Origin: an uncultured Parasphingopyxis sp.
GTDB lineage: Bacteria; Pseudomonadota; Alphaproteobacteria; Sphingomonadales; Sphingomonadaceae
NCBI RefSeq assembly: GCF_937129435.1
Contig: NZ_CAKZNF010000089.1
Location: 62,001-126,000 of the forward strand
Direction: 5' to 3'
DNA length: 64,000 nucleotides
Shown: positions 34,204 through 42,954 of the stretch, in pieces
Position numbering within the stretch: position 1 is the stretch's first letter
How the letters are laid out: each line of letters starts with the position of its first letter
Position numbers and translations under genes: made by a program
The notes under the pieces: generated by a model
The model's input: the letters and a program-made list of their open reading frames with translations, nothing else
What the model was told of the DNA's origin: nothing
Databases searched by the model: none

Positions 34204-35366
34204 CCGCGATGCCGCTCGGTGCCGAGGAACTGGTCGCCCGGGCGCAGGAGCACGCAAAGCTAGACGATTGGGGCGAGCCGCCATTCCGCGACGCGCTCGA
34301 CATATTGTGCCGCTCCTTTGTTGCGGAGAGCGGAGCGACACCCGAGCAGACCGCCATCTTCAAAGCGCAATTGCTGGCCCTCCTCGTCAAGCGGCTGCGC
34401 TTCTATGCCGATCGTGCCACTCATCCGGAAATTGCCGCGCAACGAATCGAAACGCCGCTCTTTGTCATCGGCTTCCCGCGTTCGGGAACGACGATCCTCC
34501 ATGCACTGCTTGCGTCGGACCCTCGCGCACGAAGTCCGCTATCCTGGGAGCTCGCCGAACCGTCGCCACCGCCACGGTCCGACACTTTCACGAGCGATCC
34601 TCGCATCGCCCGGCAGCAAGCGGCGATCGAAATGCTGCCCGCAACCTTCCGCGCGATGCACGCAATGGGTGCAACATTGCCAGACGAATGCAACGCGATC
34701 ATGCAGCTTGCCTTCCGGTCGCTGAATTTCGCGGCATCGCGGCCCCTTCCCTCCTACCAGGGCTGGCTGCTCGAAACCGACATGGCACCGGCGTTCAGCG
34801 TCCATCGCCACATGCTGCAGCACCTGCAGGCCTTTGCACCGCGCGACAATTGGGTGCTGAAAGCGCCGCCGCACCTCTTCCACCTCGACGCGCTCTTCGC
34901 GGCCTATCGCGACGCGCGGATCGTCTTCACCCACCGTGATCCCGCGTCGATCATGGCGTCCAATGCGAGCTTGATCAGCTTCCTCCACGAGATGACGGGA
35001 AACGCGGTGGACAAGAAGAAACTGGGTTCCGACGAAACAGCCAAGTGGAAGCTCGGCATGGATCGCACCATGCGCTTTCGCGATGCCCATCCACAACTCG
35101 CCGATCGATTCGTCGATGTCCAATATGCCGATCTGATACGCGATCCCCTCGCTTTGGTCGAAGTGGTCTACGACCATTTCGGGTTCGCCACGGATGCCGA
35201 TGCGATCTCGGCCATGAAAGGCTTCATCGCCGCCAACCGCCAGGGCAAGCACGGTGCACATCACTATACTGCCGAAGAATTCGGCTTGAGCCGCGCCGGA
35301 CTGCACGAGAGCTTTGCCGACTATATCGAACGTTATTCCGTGGCGCTTGCTGGGGAGGCAGGATGA
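34200..35366 (+). CDS. Sulfotransferase-family protein
   Basis: This 388-residue protein has the PAPS 5'-phosphosulfate loop in PLFVIGFPRSGTTILHAL and the 3'-phosphate region in IVFTHRDPASIMASNASLI. The pattern fits the Sulfotransferase_3 group, which sulfates alcohols of small molecules, lipids or glycans. GTG 34200 overlaps the previous stop as GTGA; ATG 34209 is the alternative. A sulfotransferase inside a degradative operon is unexpected. It might protect or tag an intermediate, or the family member may be repurposed. It overlaps the next gene by ATGA. Confidence 0.88.
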   Translation: MTAMPLGAEELVARAQEHAKLDDWGEPPFRDALDILCRSFVAESGATPEQTAIFKAQLLALLVKRLRFYADRATHPEIAAQRIETPLFVIGFPRSGTTILHALLASDPRARSPLSWELAEPSPPPRSDTFTSDPRIARQQAAIEMLPATFRAMHAMGATLPDECNAIMQLAFRSLNFAASRPLPSYQGWLLETDMAPAFSVHRHMLQHLQAFAPRDNWVLKAPPHLFHLDALFAAYRDARIVFTHRDPASIMASNASLISFLHEMTGNAVDKKKLGSDETAKWKLGMDRTMRFRDAHPQLADRFVDVQYADLIRDPLALVEVVYDHFGFATDADAISAMKGFIAANRQGKHGAHHYTAEEFGLSRAGLHESFADYIERYSVALAGEAG

Positions 35367-36418
35367 CCGACCACTTTGCGATGGGCCTCGCGCCCGAACA
35401 GGACCATGCGCTCACCGAGGCGTTCCCCGACGATCCAAGCGTTGCCGAGACGATGAACCTCTGGGTCTATGATGCCGAGCGCGACATCGGTCTCAACATC
35501 CACCCCCGGATCGCGAATGGCACCATGGCGGCGGCCGCGACCCTGTTCCTCCCCGACGGCAAGATCCTCCGCAGCCGGCTCGATGAGCCGGCACGGTTCA
35601 ATGACGGCGCGGCACCCCGCAGTTCCCGGGTCGCCTATCGTTGCGAGACACCCTTTCGACGCTGGCGTTATTCAATTGACGATCTCCCCGCCTTCGCCAC
35701 GTCCGATACCGAGCAGGTTCAGGGCGTGGCCCCCGAAGAAACGCCTGGTGCATTGTTTTCCGTCGAGCTCGAGGCGGAGTGCGCGGCGCCGGCATGGCGT
35801 AACGGCACGCTGACGACCGAAGCCGGACAAGGCATGGAAGGGCCTGCGGGCCTGTGGATTGCAGGGCGTACGAGCAAGGGCATGCACCCCGACAGCTTCC
35901 GCTACGACCAACTTGTGCGCGCGTGCGGCGAGATTCGGGTCGACGGCCGGACATTGCCATTCGACGGCGTTGGTTTGCGCTGCCATGTCCGCGGCAGCCG
36001 GGATCTCAAAGGCATGGCGGGCACATGCTGGATGAGCGGCCTCTTCCCCAGCGGCAGGGGGTTCGGCGTCCTCGTCAATATCGGCGAAGACGGGCGCTAC
36101 GCCTTTTCCGAAGCCTGTGTCACCGACGGAACGCGGCTCGAGCCCGCACGCGTCCTGCGATTCCCCCATTCGCACCGGGAAGCCGAGGAGGGGTCATACT
36201 GGCTGCAACTGGCGACCGACGCACATGGGATGGTCGATATCGAAGGCACGGATGTTCGCGCCTTTTACTGGTCGATGCCCGCATGGGACGCGCCAGCGGC
36301 GGGCATCGCGCCCGTCTATGCGCGCCATGCCGAAGCCGGGGTGCTGATGAAGCAGGCCATCGCCCGCTACGCATGGGATGGCGAGATCGGATACGGCCAT
36401 GATGAACGGTCGGGCTGA
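35363..36418 (+). CDS. CrtC/AttH-like (lipocalin-type) protein of unknown function
   Basis: This is a 351-residue cytoplasmic protein with no signal peptide. Its start overlaps the sulfotransferase stop as ATGA. Features are MNLWVYDAERDIGLNIHPRI near the start, two similar beta-rich halves, GLRCHVRGSRDLKGMAGTCWMSGLF, and PSGRGFGVLVNIGED. The pattern resembles hydroxyneurosporene synthase (CrtC)/AttH-like beta-barrel proteins, some of which hydrate or hydroxylate terpenoids. I would not assign a reaction. It is the last gene of the six-gene unit that starts at site 5. Confidence 0.6.
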   Translation: MTDHFAMGLAPEQDHALTEAFPDDPSVAETMNLWVYDAERDIGLNIHPRIANGTMAAAATLFLPDGKILRSRLDEPARFNDGAAPRSSRVAYRCETPFRRWRYSIDDLPAFATSDTEQVQGVAPEETPGALFSVELEAECAAPAWRNGTLTTEAGQGMEGPAGLWIAGRTSKGMHPDSFRYDQLVRACGEIRVDGRTLPFDGVGLRCHVRGSRDLKGMAGTCWMSGLFPSGRGFGVLVNIGEDGRYAFSEACVTDGTRLEPARVLRFPHSHREAEEGSYWLQLATDAHGMVDIEGTDVRAFYWSMPAWDAPAAGIAPVYARHAEAGVLMKQAIARYAWDGEIGYGHDERSG

Positions 36419-36427
36419 TTCTTCGCG

Positions 36428-37222
36428 TCAGCGGCCGCTATAGGAGGGCTTGCGCCGGTTTTTAACGGCGTCGAGGCCCTCGGCAAAATCCTCGCTGTCG
36501 ATAAGGATCGCCTGGTTCGCGACATTGGCCGTCCATTCCGCTTCCATCGTCGTTTCAAGCCCGCGATGGAGCGCTTCCTTGATCGCGGCATAGCCGAGCG
36601 GAGCGATTTCGGCGCATTCGGCGGCGAATTCACGCCCGCGCTCGTCGAGCGTCTCGCCCGGCACGACCTCCGACACGAGCCCGATCCTGAGCGCTTCGTC
36701 CGCTTTCACTCGTCGCCCTCGCAGGCACATTTCCTTCGCCCGCGCCAGGCCGACGATGCGCGGCAGCAGGAACATCCCGCCGAGCGGCGGTAGAATCCCG
36801 AGATTGATCCAGCTCTCCTGGAACATCGCGTCTTCGGACGCGATGCGAAAGTCGCAGGCGAGCGCCAGTTCGCAGCCGACCGTGACGGCCGCCCCACTCA
36901 CCAGCGCGATGGTCGGCTTGGGGCAACGATAGAGGCGGCGGGCGGCTCCCTGGAAATGGGTGTAGATGGTCGACTTAATCTGTGCCGGCGGCGTGCGGGT
37001 GAGTTCATCGAGAAAGGTGAAATCGGCACCGGCCGAAAAGTGCTTTCCCTCGCCCCGCAGGATGAGCGCGCGAACGCTATCGTCGGTCTCGAGGCTGTCG
37101 AGCGCACTGCACAATTCACGCAGCGTTTGCGGGCGCGAGGTATTGTTGGCGTCGGCCCGGTCGAAGCTGATCGTGCCGATGCCGTCTTCGATGGCGATCG
37201 CGATGTCTTCGAAATCAGCCAT
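36428..37222 (-). CDS. Enoyl-CoA hydratase/isomerase (crotonase) family protein
   Basis: This is a 264-residue crotonase. The oxyanion-hole segments are GKHFSAGADF and VSGAAVTVGCELALACDF; the catalytic-region helix is ESWINLGILPPLGG, with Glu kept in the first part. The C-terminal SEDFAEGLDAVKNRRKPSYSGR is typical. ATG 37222 overlaps the stop of the upstream crotonase by 8 bases, indicating coupling. It is the third gene of the unit led by the MaoC protein. It likely hydrates or isomerises an enoyl-CoA. Confidence 0.9.
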   Translation of the reverse strand: MADFEDIAIAIEDGIGTISFDRADANNTSRPQTLRELCSALDSLETDDSVRALILRGEGKHFSAGADFTFLDELTRTPPAQIKSTIYTHFQGAARRLYRCPKPTIALVSGAAVTVGCELALACDFRIASEDAMFQESWINLGILPPLGGMFLLPRIVGLARAKEMCLRGRRVKADEALRIGLVSEVVPGETLDERGREFAAECAEIAPLGYAAIKEALHRGLETTMEAEWTANVANQAILIDSEDFAEGLDAVKNRRKPSYSGR

Positions 37223-38018
37223 CGGACGATTCCCTGGCATCGCGCTCGGCTTTCCAGATCGCGGCGCTGGCCTGCGTCGAAAGCGTCATGTTCAGCGCTT
37301 CGTGGTCTAACGCGGCATCGAACGCGGCGCTCTCCGCGAAGTTGAGATTCTTCTTCATGTAGCGATATCCCATGCGCGGGCCGTCGGCGAGTTTGTGCGC
37401 CACTTTCAGCGTTTCCTCTCGCAGGTCCTCGTCGGAAAAGAGCTTGGTGTAGATGCCCTTCGCGAAGGCCTCTTCGGCCGTCAGCTTTTCCGACAACATG
37501 AAGATTTCGCGCGCAACCCCCGTGCCGAGGATTCGGCTCCAAAACCAGGTCGAGCCGAAATCGCCGCCTGCGCCGATGCGGTCGAACGCTGCGAGGAATG
37601 TCGCCGCCTTGCCAGCAAAACGAAGGTCGCAGGCCCCCGCGATACCGATGCCCGCGCCGGCGACGGGACCATTGACCATGGCGATCGTCGGCTTGGGCAT
37701 CTGGTGGAGCAACCGCGGCGATTCCATATGGCGGCGGAGGCGGGTAAACCCCTGTTCCACCCGGCCGCCCTCTTCGCGGTTGGGCCCACCGCCGCGTTCC
37801 TTGCCGCCTTCCTTCAGGTCTCCGCCGGCACAAAATCCGCGACCGGCACCGGTTATCACGACGCAGCCAATACCGTCGTCGATCGCCACCGCTTCCAGCG
37901 TTTCGCGTAGTTCGGTCATGATCGAATTTTTGAGTGCGTTCAGGCTGTCCGGACGGTTGAGCGTGACGATTGCCACGCCGCCGTCGCGTTCCAGCAAGAC
38001 TTCGCCGGTTTCTGCCAT
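37215..38018 (-). CDS. Enoyl-CoA hydratase/isomerase (crotonase) family protein
   Basis: This 267-residue crotonase has GRGFCAGGDLKEG and VNGPVAGAGIGIAGACDL for the oxyanion hole, followed by FDRIGAGGDFGSTWFWSR. The usual catalytic Glu positions are not acidic in AAFDRIGAGGDFG, so it may be an isomerase-like or hydrolase-like member. The insert GGKERGGGPNREEGG is a low-complexity loop. It lies between the MaoC and second crotonase genes. Confidence 0.9.
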   Translation of the reverse strand: MAETGEVLLERDGGVAIVTLNRPDSLNALKNSIMTELRETLEAVAIDDGIGCVVITGAGRGFCAGGDLKEGGKERGGGPNREEGGRVEQGFTRLRRHMESPRLLHQMPKPTIAMVNGPVAGAGIGIAGACDLRFAGKAATFLAAFDRIGAGGDFGSTWFWSRILGTGVAREIFMLSEKLTAEEAFAKGIYTKLFSDEDLREETLKVAHKLADGPRMGYRYMKKNLNFAESAAFDAALDHEALNMTLSTQASAAIWKAERDARESSDG

Positions 38019-38051
38019 CGTTCGCTTCTCCTGTTGCCGGGCAAGGCTACC

Positions 38052-39356
38052 CTAGCGTTTAGAGAGTTCCCAGTGGCGCGCCATCATTTCAGCCGCTTCC
38101 TCGGCGAGTTCGCGGGGAACTTCGGGGTACATCGCGATCCCCTTCTTCTTCGGCAGGGCGATCGTGGCATTGGCCTTCACCGTCTCGGTGTCGCGCTGGT
38201 TGGTGAAGCGGACCTCGACATCGACGAGGTTCTGGCCACCTTCTTCGCGCTTGCCCGTAACCTCGCCGGTCACGAACTGGACATCGCCCATATAGTTGAA
38301 CTTGCGGATTTCGTCATGGACATAGGTGATGACGCCATCGTCGCCGGCCCAGTCGTTGAGATAGTGCCAGAGATAATTTTCGCGCATGACGCCATAGTCA
38401 TAGGCCATCGGATTGCCGATCGCCTGCGCCCATACCGGGTCCCAGTGTAGCCGCTGCGCCACATCCGGAACGCCATATTCGTTCTTGATGTAGAAGGCCG
38501 GGATACGCATCCGGTTCTTATAGGCAAGCCGCCCGACCGTGGGCGCGTAGGGCACAAATCCGTAACCGCCGGCGTGGAAGCAAATGACGTCGGTCACCGT
38601 CAACGGCCCCTTGGCCATTTTGCCCAGGCTGTCGCCCACCGTCACATCGTCGAAAAACCGGGGCTCGGCGCCGCGAACCTTCTCGTTCGCATACACCTCG
38701 TCGATCTCTGCAATGGCCGCATCGTCATATTCCGCCGGTTTCAGATCGGCATATTTGCCTTTCTTGGCTGCGGTCTTGCGCTCGGTCAGAACGCGCAGGA
38801 TGCGATAGACCGCGACGACCTCGCCGCGCTGGTTGACCTTGACGTCCTTGCGAACGGTGATCACCGAACGCCCCGAGAATTCGGACTGCTTCACCTCGCA
38901 GGTCTCGTCGCCATTGTAACTGTAGATCGTGTCACCCGGGAAAACGGGACGATAGAAATTCCATTTCGAGCCCGAGACGAAGACATGCACGCCCTTGAAC
39001 AGGCTCTTCTTCAGCGCGCGGATTTCATCGGGGGTCGGGTCGCCCTTCATTGGTGAATTGATCACACCGGTCATCATGCCGGGTGCAATGACGGAACCCC
39101 ATCGCGTGCCCCGCGCATATTCCGGGTCGCAGAAGAGCGGATTGTCGTCGCCGCAACCATGGGCGAAATTGCGGATGTTGTCGGTCGTTGCCGTCTGGAT
39201 ATATTCGCGCGTCTTGGCCGGCTGATAATAGCCGAGAAGCTTGTTCTGCCGTTCGATATCTTCGTCGGTGATCGAATATTCGACCGCCTTTTGCCATTCT
39301 TCGCTTTCGCGAACGTCCTTCTTTTCGGCCGTGGCCGTCCCGCTGTCATCTGCCAT
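38052..39356 (-). CDS. Double-hotdog MaoC-type enoyl-CoA hydratase
   Basis: This is a 434-residue protein with two hotdog domains. The N-terminal half (NIRNFAHGCGDDNPLFCDPEYARGTRWGSVIAPG) is the FAS1-like MaoC domain with the Asp/His hydratase pattern. The C-terminal half contains TVTDVICFHAGGYGFV and a second hotdog ending in the tail ALPKKKGIAMYPEVPRELAEEAAEMM. In steroid catabolism, MaoC proteins of this type hydrate bulky enoyl-CoAs that crotonases cannot. GAGGAGAG precedes ATG 39356, and operator site 6 lies 52 bases upstream (centre to start). It leads a unit with two crotonases. Confidence 0.88.
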   Translation of the reverse strand: MADDSGTATAEKKDVRESEEWQKAVEYSITDEDIERQNKLLGYYQPAKTREYIQTATTDNIRNFAHGCGDDNPLFCDPEYARGTRWGSVIAPGMMTGVINSPMKGDPTPDEIRALKKSLFKGVHVFVSGSKWNFYRPVFPGDTIYSYNGDETCEVKQSEFSGRSVITVRKDVKVNQRGEVVAVYRILRVLTERKTAAKKGKYADLKPAEYDDAAIAEIDEVYANEKVRGAEPRFFDDVTVGDSLGKMAKGPLTVTDVICFHAGGYGFVPYAPTVGRLAYKNRMRIPAFYIKNEYGVPDVAQRLHWDPVWAQAIGNPMAYDYGVMRENYLWHYLNDWAGDDGVITYVHDEIRKFNYMGDVQFVTGEVTGKREEGGQNLVDVEVRFTNQRDTETVKANATIALPKKKGIAMYPEVPRELAEEAAEMMARHWELSKR

Positions 39357-39398
39357 CGCGTGCTCTCCTCGATTCGACCGGCTCGCGGCCTGTCTTCA

Positions 39399-39417
39399 TA
39401 TCTAACTAGGTAACCTA
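39399..39417. promoter_or_regulatory. Shared catabolic palindrome, site 6
   Basis: ATATCTAAC-TAG-GTAACCTAT is centred at 39408, upstream of the MaoC gene. The right half-site is GTAA instead of GTTA. The rest of the 186-base gap up to the GntR stop shows nothing else I can identify. Confidence 0.65.
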
Positions 39418-39542
39418 TCTCGGAAAGCGATGCAACGCTGGTTGCGACGTGCATCGACCATGTCGCGTCCATCGAAACGAGAAGGAGAAGAGTGCTGTCT
39501 GCCGCCAAAAAGCTGGCGTAAAACCGCGAGTGGTCGCCTAAG

Positions 39543-40358
39543 TCAGTCGCTGACCGAAAGCGCGTCCCGCAGCGGCATATCGATTGCCCAGACCTTGTTG
39601 GCATTGATGAGGTGCAACCGCCAATGCTGCTCCGCAGCGTCCGCTTCGCCGGCTTCGATAAGGTCGATCAGCTTTTCGAACGAACGGTTGCCGGCCCGGG
39701 AACTCTTTTTTTGTTCGACAGGGTCGCGCGGGCGAAGAGAAAGATTACGAACCTGAAATTGCGCGGCCACGTCCTGAAGAACGCGCGTGAAGAGATGCAG
39801 GGTTTCGTTGCCGCCGACTTCCACCAAAACGCGGTGAAACTCGGCGATGCCCACCATGAATTCGGCATATCTTTCCGCCTCCGCCATTTCGGCCAGCCGC
39901 TGTGCCTCTTCGCGCAAGCGTTTGACGGCAGTCTTGCTCGATTTATTGGCAAGATCGCGGACGACATGCGGTTCGATGGCCAGGCGAGCCTCGTACAGGT
40001 CCGCTACCGTAACCCCTGAGCTCTGGAGGACGAAGCTCGCGTATCGCGATACGCTTTCCACGCGTGGCTCGTGCACGCGTGCGCCGGTCCGCGATCCCCT
40101 GACGACGTTGATCAGGCGTTCGGCCTCGAGAATGCGAAACGCTTCGCGCAGTGTCGGCCGCGAAATTGAAAACGTTTCCATCAACTGAGCTTCGGGCGGA
40201 AGGGAGTCGCCTTCCTTCAGCCTCCCCGCGATAATATCGTGACGGATCTTGTCGGCGATGATTTCCGCGGTCTTCGGCACGCGCAACGGCTTTTCATTGG
40301 GGCGCGGCGCCAGCCGACTGCGCTTCGAGGAGGGATTTCCAGCGTTTGCTTCAGCCAT
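39543..40358 (-). CDS. GntR-family regulator with FCD domain (FadR-like)
   Basis: This 271-residue regulator has a winged helix-turn-helix, AEIIADKIRHDIIAGRLKEGDSLPPEAQLMETFSISRPTLREAFRILEAERLI, and an all-helical FCD domain. The FCD domain contains DLYEARLAIEPHVV, FHRVLVEVGGNE and a late HWRLH that can provide the metal-site Asp/His set. ATG 40358 is preferred over the GTG used in the track. Operator site 7 lies between this gene and the divergent crotonase, so self-regulation is likely. It is the main candidate to bind the ten-copy palindrome and to respond to an acyl-CoA or acid. Confidence 0.92.
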   Translation of the reverse strand: MAEANAGNPSSKRSRLAPRPNEKPLRVPKTAEIIADKIRHDIIAGRLKEGDSLPPEAQLMETFSISRPTLREAFRILEAERLINVVRGSRTGARVHEPRVESVSRYASFVLQSSGVTVADLYEARLAIEPHVVRDLANKSSKTAVKRLREEAQRLAEMAEAERYAEFMVGIAEFHRVLVEVGGNETLHLFTRVLQDVAAQFQVRNLSLRPRDPVEQKKSSRAGNRSFEKLIDLIEAGEADAAEQHWRLHLINANKVWAIDMPLRDALSVSD

Positions 40359-40426
40359 TGTCTTTATGGATTCCGTCCAGTCTGTGTGCACCAGGGTGCG
40401 CGTTGTTGCCTAACCTACACAGCGGA

Positions 40427-40445
40427 TATATCACCTAGTTAGCTA
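40427..40445. promoter_or_regulatory. Shared catabolic palindrome, site 7
   Basis: ATATCAC-CTA-GTTAGCTA is centred at 40436, between the GntR gene and the divergent crotonase. It overlaps the ATG at 40445 proposed by the ORF track, which supports the downstream start at 40463. Confidence 0.75.
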
Positions 40446-40462
40446 TGTTGGGAGAGAAAGAT

Positions 40463-41263
40463 ATGACCGGCTATGAAACCATCCTATTTGAAAAGTCCGA
40501 TCATGTCGCAACAATAACGATCAATCGCCCCGAAGCAATGAACAGCTTCACGCGAAAAATGATGGACGAATTCGTCGATGCCTGGTCGACAATCCGATTC
40601 GACGACGACATCCATTGCGTGGTTCTCAAGGCGGCGCCGGGCCGTGCCTTCTGCACCGGTGTCGACGTGAAGGCTTCGCGCGAACCGGGCGGCGAAGTCG
40701 TAATCGACGATGTCTGGAACGCCGAGGACCCCGGCAACAAACTTGGACCCAAGGCCAATGACTGCTGGAAACCAATCGTGTGCGCGGTCCACGGCATGGC
40801 CGCAGGAGGGGCGTTTTACTGGCTCAACGAATGCGACATCATCATATGTTCGGAAGATGCAACCTTCTTCGACCCGCATGTCACATATGGAATGACAAGC
40901 GCGCTGGAACCGATCGGCGCAACGTATAAGATGCCGCTCGGCGATGTGCTTCGCATGGTGTTGCTGGGCAATGACGAGCGGATTTCGGCGGAAACGGCCA
41001 AACGCATCGGCCTGGTCAGCGAGGTGCTGCCGCTCGATCAGCTCTATGATCGCGCTCAGGAACTGGCCGGGATGATCGCCGCCAAGCCGACAGCGGCGAC
41101 GCAGGGCTCGTTGAAAGCGATCTGGCAATCGCTCGATATGCCGCGAAGCGTGGCGCTTGCGACGGGGCTGAAATATTGCCAGCTCGGGAACCCCGTCGGC
41201 ACTGCGCAGGTAGACCGCGCGGCGTTGATGGCGGACAAGGCGAAGAATTTCGAGACTCGTTGA
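40463..41263 (+). CDS. Enoyl-CoA hydratase/isomerase (crotonase) family protein
   Basis: This is a 266-residue crotonase with GRAFCTGVDVKAS and VHGMAAGGAFYWLNECDI as oxyanion-hole elements, then FFDPHVTYGMTSALEPIG in the catalytic region. I start it at ATG 40463, which has GGGAGAGAAAG upstream; the track start at 40445 lies in the operator. It is monocistronic and divergent from the GntR regulator, the classic placement for a regulated pathway gene. The residues in the catalytic region differ from those of the standard hydratase, so another crotonase reaction is possible. Confidence 0.9.
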   Translation: MTGYETILFEKSDHVATITINRPEAMNSFTRKMMDEFVDAWSTIRFDDDIHCVVLKAAPGRAFCTGVDVKASREPGGEVVIDDVWNAEDPGNKLGPKANDCWKPIVCAVHGMAAGGAFYWLNECDIIICSEDATFFDPHVTYGMTSALEPIGATYKMPLGDVLRMVLLGNDERISAETAKRIGLVSEVLPLDQLYDRAQELAGMIAAKPTAATQGSLKAIWQSLDMPRSVALATGLKYCQLGNPVGTAQVDRAALMADKAKNFETR

Positions 41264-41309
41264 ACGACACCCGGTTTAAATGTCGATCCATTTAGTATGC
41301 CGCGTCCGG

Positions 41310-42116
41310 TCAGGAATTCTCGACAGGAATGCCGAGCTCCGCCAAGGCCTGCATGCCTGCCTGCGTAGCGGCTGCAAAATTCTCGGCGGTGTTCGGAACC
41401 GCCAGAATGTCTCCAAGGGCAACGTTGTACTGGTGGATCGTATCATGATAGGGAAGCTCAGCCATGATTTCGAACCAGCGGTTAATCTTCTCGAAGCCTT
41501 CGAAATCGAAAAGTCCCGCCCAGCGCAACTGAGCGAGTTCGGAATAGCACGCGATGTCCGCGATCGTCGGTCGATTGCCGACAAGGAAAACGTCGCCATC
41601 GCTAAAATAGCTTTTCTCTATGACTCGCGAGATCAACGCCGCTGTCCTGCGGCCGTTGGTCAGCATTTCAGGATCGGCCAGCGCCGCTAGCAGCATGGTG
41701 CGTTGCATGGGGTCCATCACAGAGTCATTGGCTTCGTCGCGGGCCATTTTGGTTTCCAAGCCCTCGCGAAATGCAACGGTGACGTGCGGAGCCATCAATT
41801 TCATCGTCGCGCTCCGGCTCAGCGAATGGTGCATGTGCAGATATTGATGGACCCGGGCTCTGGCCTCGACCGTCTTTGGCAGCATATCGTCGCCACCGTA
41901 CTTCTCGCACAGATAGATCATGATCGCCGCCATCTCGAAAAGAGCGAATTCGCCGTCCTCGAGCACGGGAACTTGTTTGCGTGGATTGAGAGACTCAAGT
42001 GGTGCGGTGTTCAGGTAATCAGGAGGAACGATCCGGAATGGGATAGCTTTGAGCAGGCACGTCCAGAACACTGCGCGCGATGGCTGGCTTGCCGGTCCCC
42101 CGTGTACGATTATCAT
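41310..42116 (-). CDS. Glutathione S-transferase-family protein
   Basis: This 268-residue protein has an N-terminal thioredoxin-like part (IIVHGGPASQPSRAVFWTCLLKAIPF, KQVPVLEDGEFALFEMAAIMIYL with the cis-Pro and the Glu-Met glutathione contact) and an all-helical C-terminal part with NRPTIADIACYSEL. A Ser in SQPSRA is the likely thiol-activating residue, as in theta-like enzymes. It starts 3 bases after the crotonase stop and ends the ACAD, crotonase, GST unit. It may detoxify an electrophilic enone or isomerise a double bond. Confidence 0.9.
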   Translation of the reverse strand: MIIVHGGPASQPSRAVFWTCLLKAIPFRIVPPDYLNTAPLESLNPRKQVPVLEDGEFALFEMAAIMIYLCEKYGGDDMLPKTVEARARVHQYLHMHHSLSRSATMKLMAPHVTVAFREGLETKMARDEANDSVMDPMQRTMLLAALADPEMLTNGRRTAALISRVIEKSYFSDGDVFLVGNRPTIADIACYSELAQLRWAGLFDFEGFEKINRWFEIMAELPYHDTIHQYNVALGDILAVPNTAENFAAATQAGMQALAELGIPVENS

Positions 42117-42119
42117 CCT

Positions 42120-42905
42120 TCACCTCTTCCTGGATCTATCGAAAAAAGCCTTGATGGCATTGCGGACTTCCGGCGATCTGAGGCGATCGGCTAAGTCCCC
42201 GGCTTCCCGGCTCAGAGCTTCGTCGAAACTCATTGCGAAAGAGGAATTCAAGCTGCGCTTCATCGCGCCTATCGACGCCGTCGAGCGCTCCGCGAGCCGA
42301 TTCGCCCAGCGGCCCACTGTTTCGTCGAAATTATCAACGGGAACCACAATGTTGACGAGACCTATCGCCTGCGCCTGCTCGGCGTCGACCCAATCGCCGT
42401 AAAAGGCGAGTTCTTTCGCCTTTTGGAGCCCGACAAGGCGCGGAAGCAGCCATGTGCCCCCCGAATCCATAGTCAATCCGTGCTGAATGAAAATTTCGCA
42501 GAAACGCGCTCTTTCACTCGCAATAACCAGATCGCAGCCGAAAGCGATATTGGCGCCAGCTCCAGCAGCGATCCCGTCAACCGCCGCGATGACGGGTTTT
42601 GGGCAATGATGAATAGCCGAGCAGAGCGCAGTAACGGTCTTTTCCGTACGATCGATGAGCGTGTCGCGAGGTGGCGGCTCACCCGCCCCCGCCTGCGCCC
42701 CGGAAATATCGCCGCCAGCACAGAAAACCCCGTCACTGCCTGCCAAGACCAGCACATGATCATCCGGGTTCTCACCAAACTCGGTTAGCAGCCGGGCAAG
42801 CGTTTCCCACATGGGTAGCGTCAGCGCATTCTTCGAATGCAGTCGATCGATCGTCACATGCAAGACGCGATCGCGTCTCTCTACAAGTATCTCGGGGCTG
42901 CCCAT
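42120..42905 (-). CDS. Enoyl-CoA hydratase/isomerase (crotonase) family protein
   Basis: This is a 261-residue crotonase with DGVFCAGGDISG and VDGIAAGAGANIAFGCDL (oxyanion hole), and ARFCEIFIQHGLTMDSGGTWLLPRLVG, where Glu and Asp lie near both catalytic positions. The C-terminus has the trimer-forming helical tail. It belongs to the ACAD operon from site 8, 49 bases after the ACAD stop, and nearly touches the GST gene. Probable role: enoyl-CoA hydration after the ACAD step. Confidence 0.9.
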   Translation of the reverse strand: MGSPEILVERRDRVLHVTIDRLHSKNALTLPMWETLARLLTEFGENPDDHVLVLAGSDGVFCAGGDISGAQAGAGEPPPRDTLIDRTEKTVTALCSAIHHCPKPVIAAVDGIAAGAGANIAFGCDLVIASERARFCEIFIQHGLTMDSGGTWLLPRLVGLQKAKELAFYGDWVDAEQAQAIGLVNIVVPVDNFDETVGRWANRLAERSTASIGAMKRSLNSSFAMSFDEALSREAGDLADRLRSPEVRNAIKAFFDRSRKR

Positions 42906-42954
42906 ACCACAACCTCCTATCTTCCTTATCGCAGACGGAAATCTTGAGGCAACA

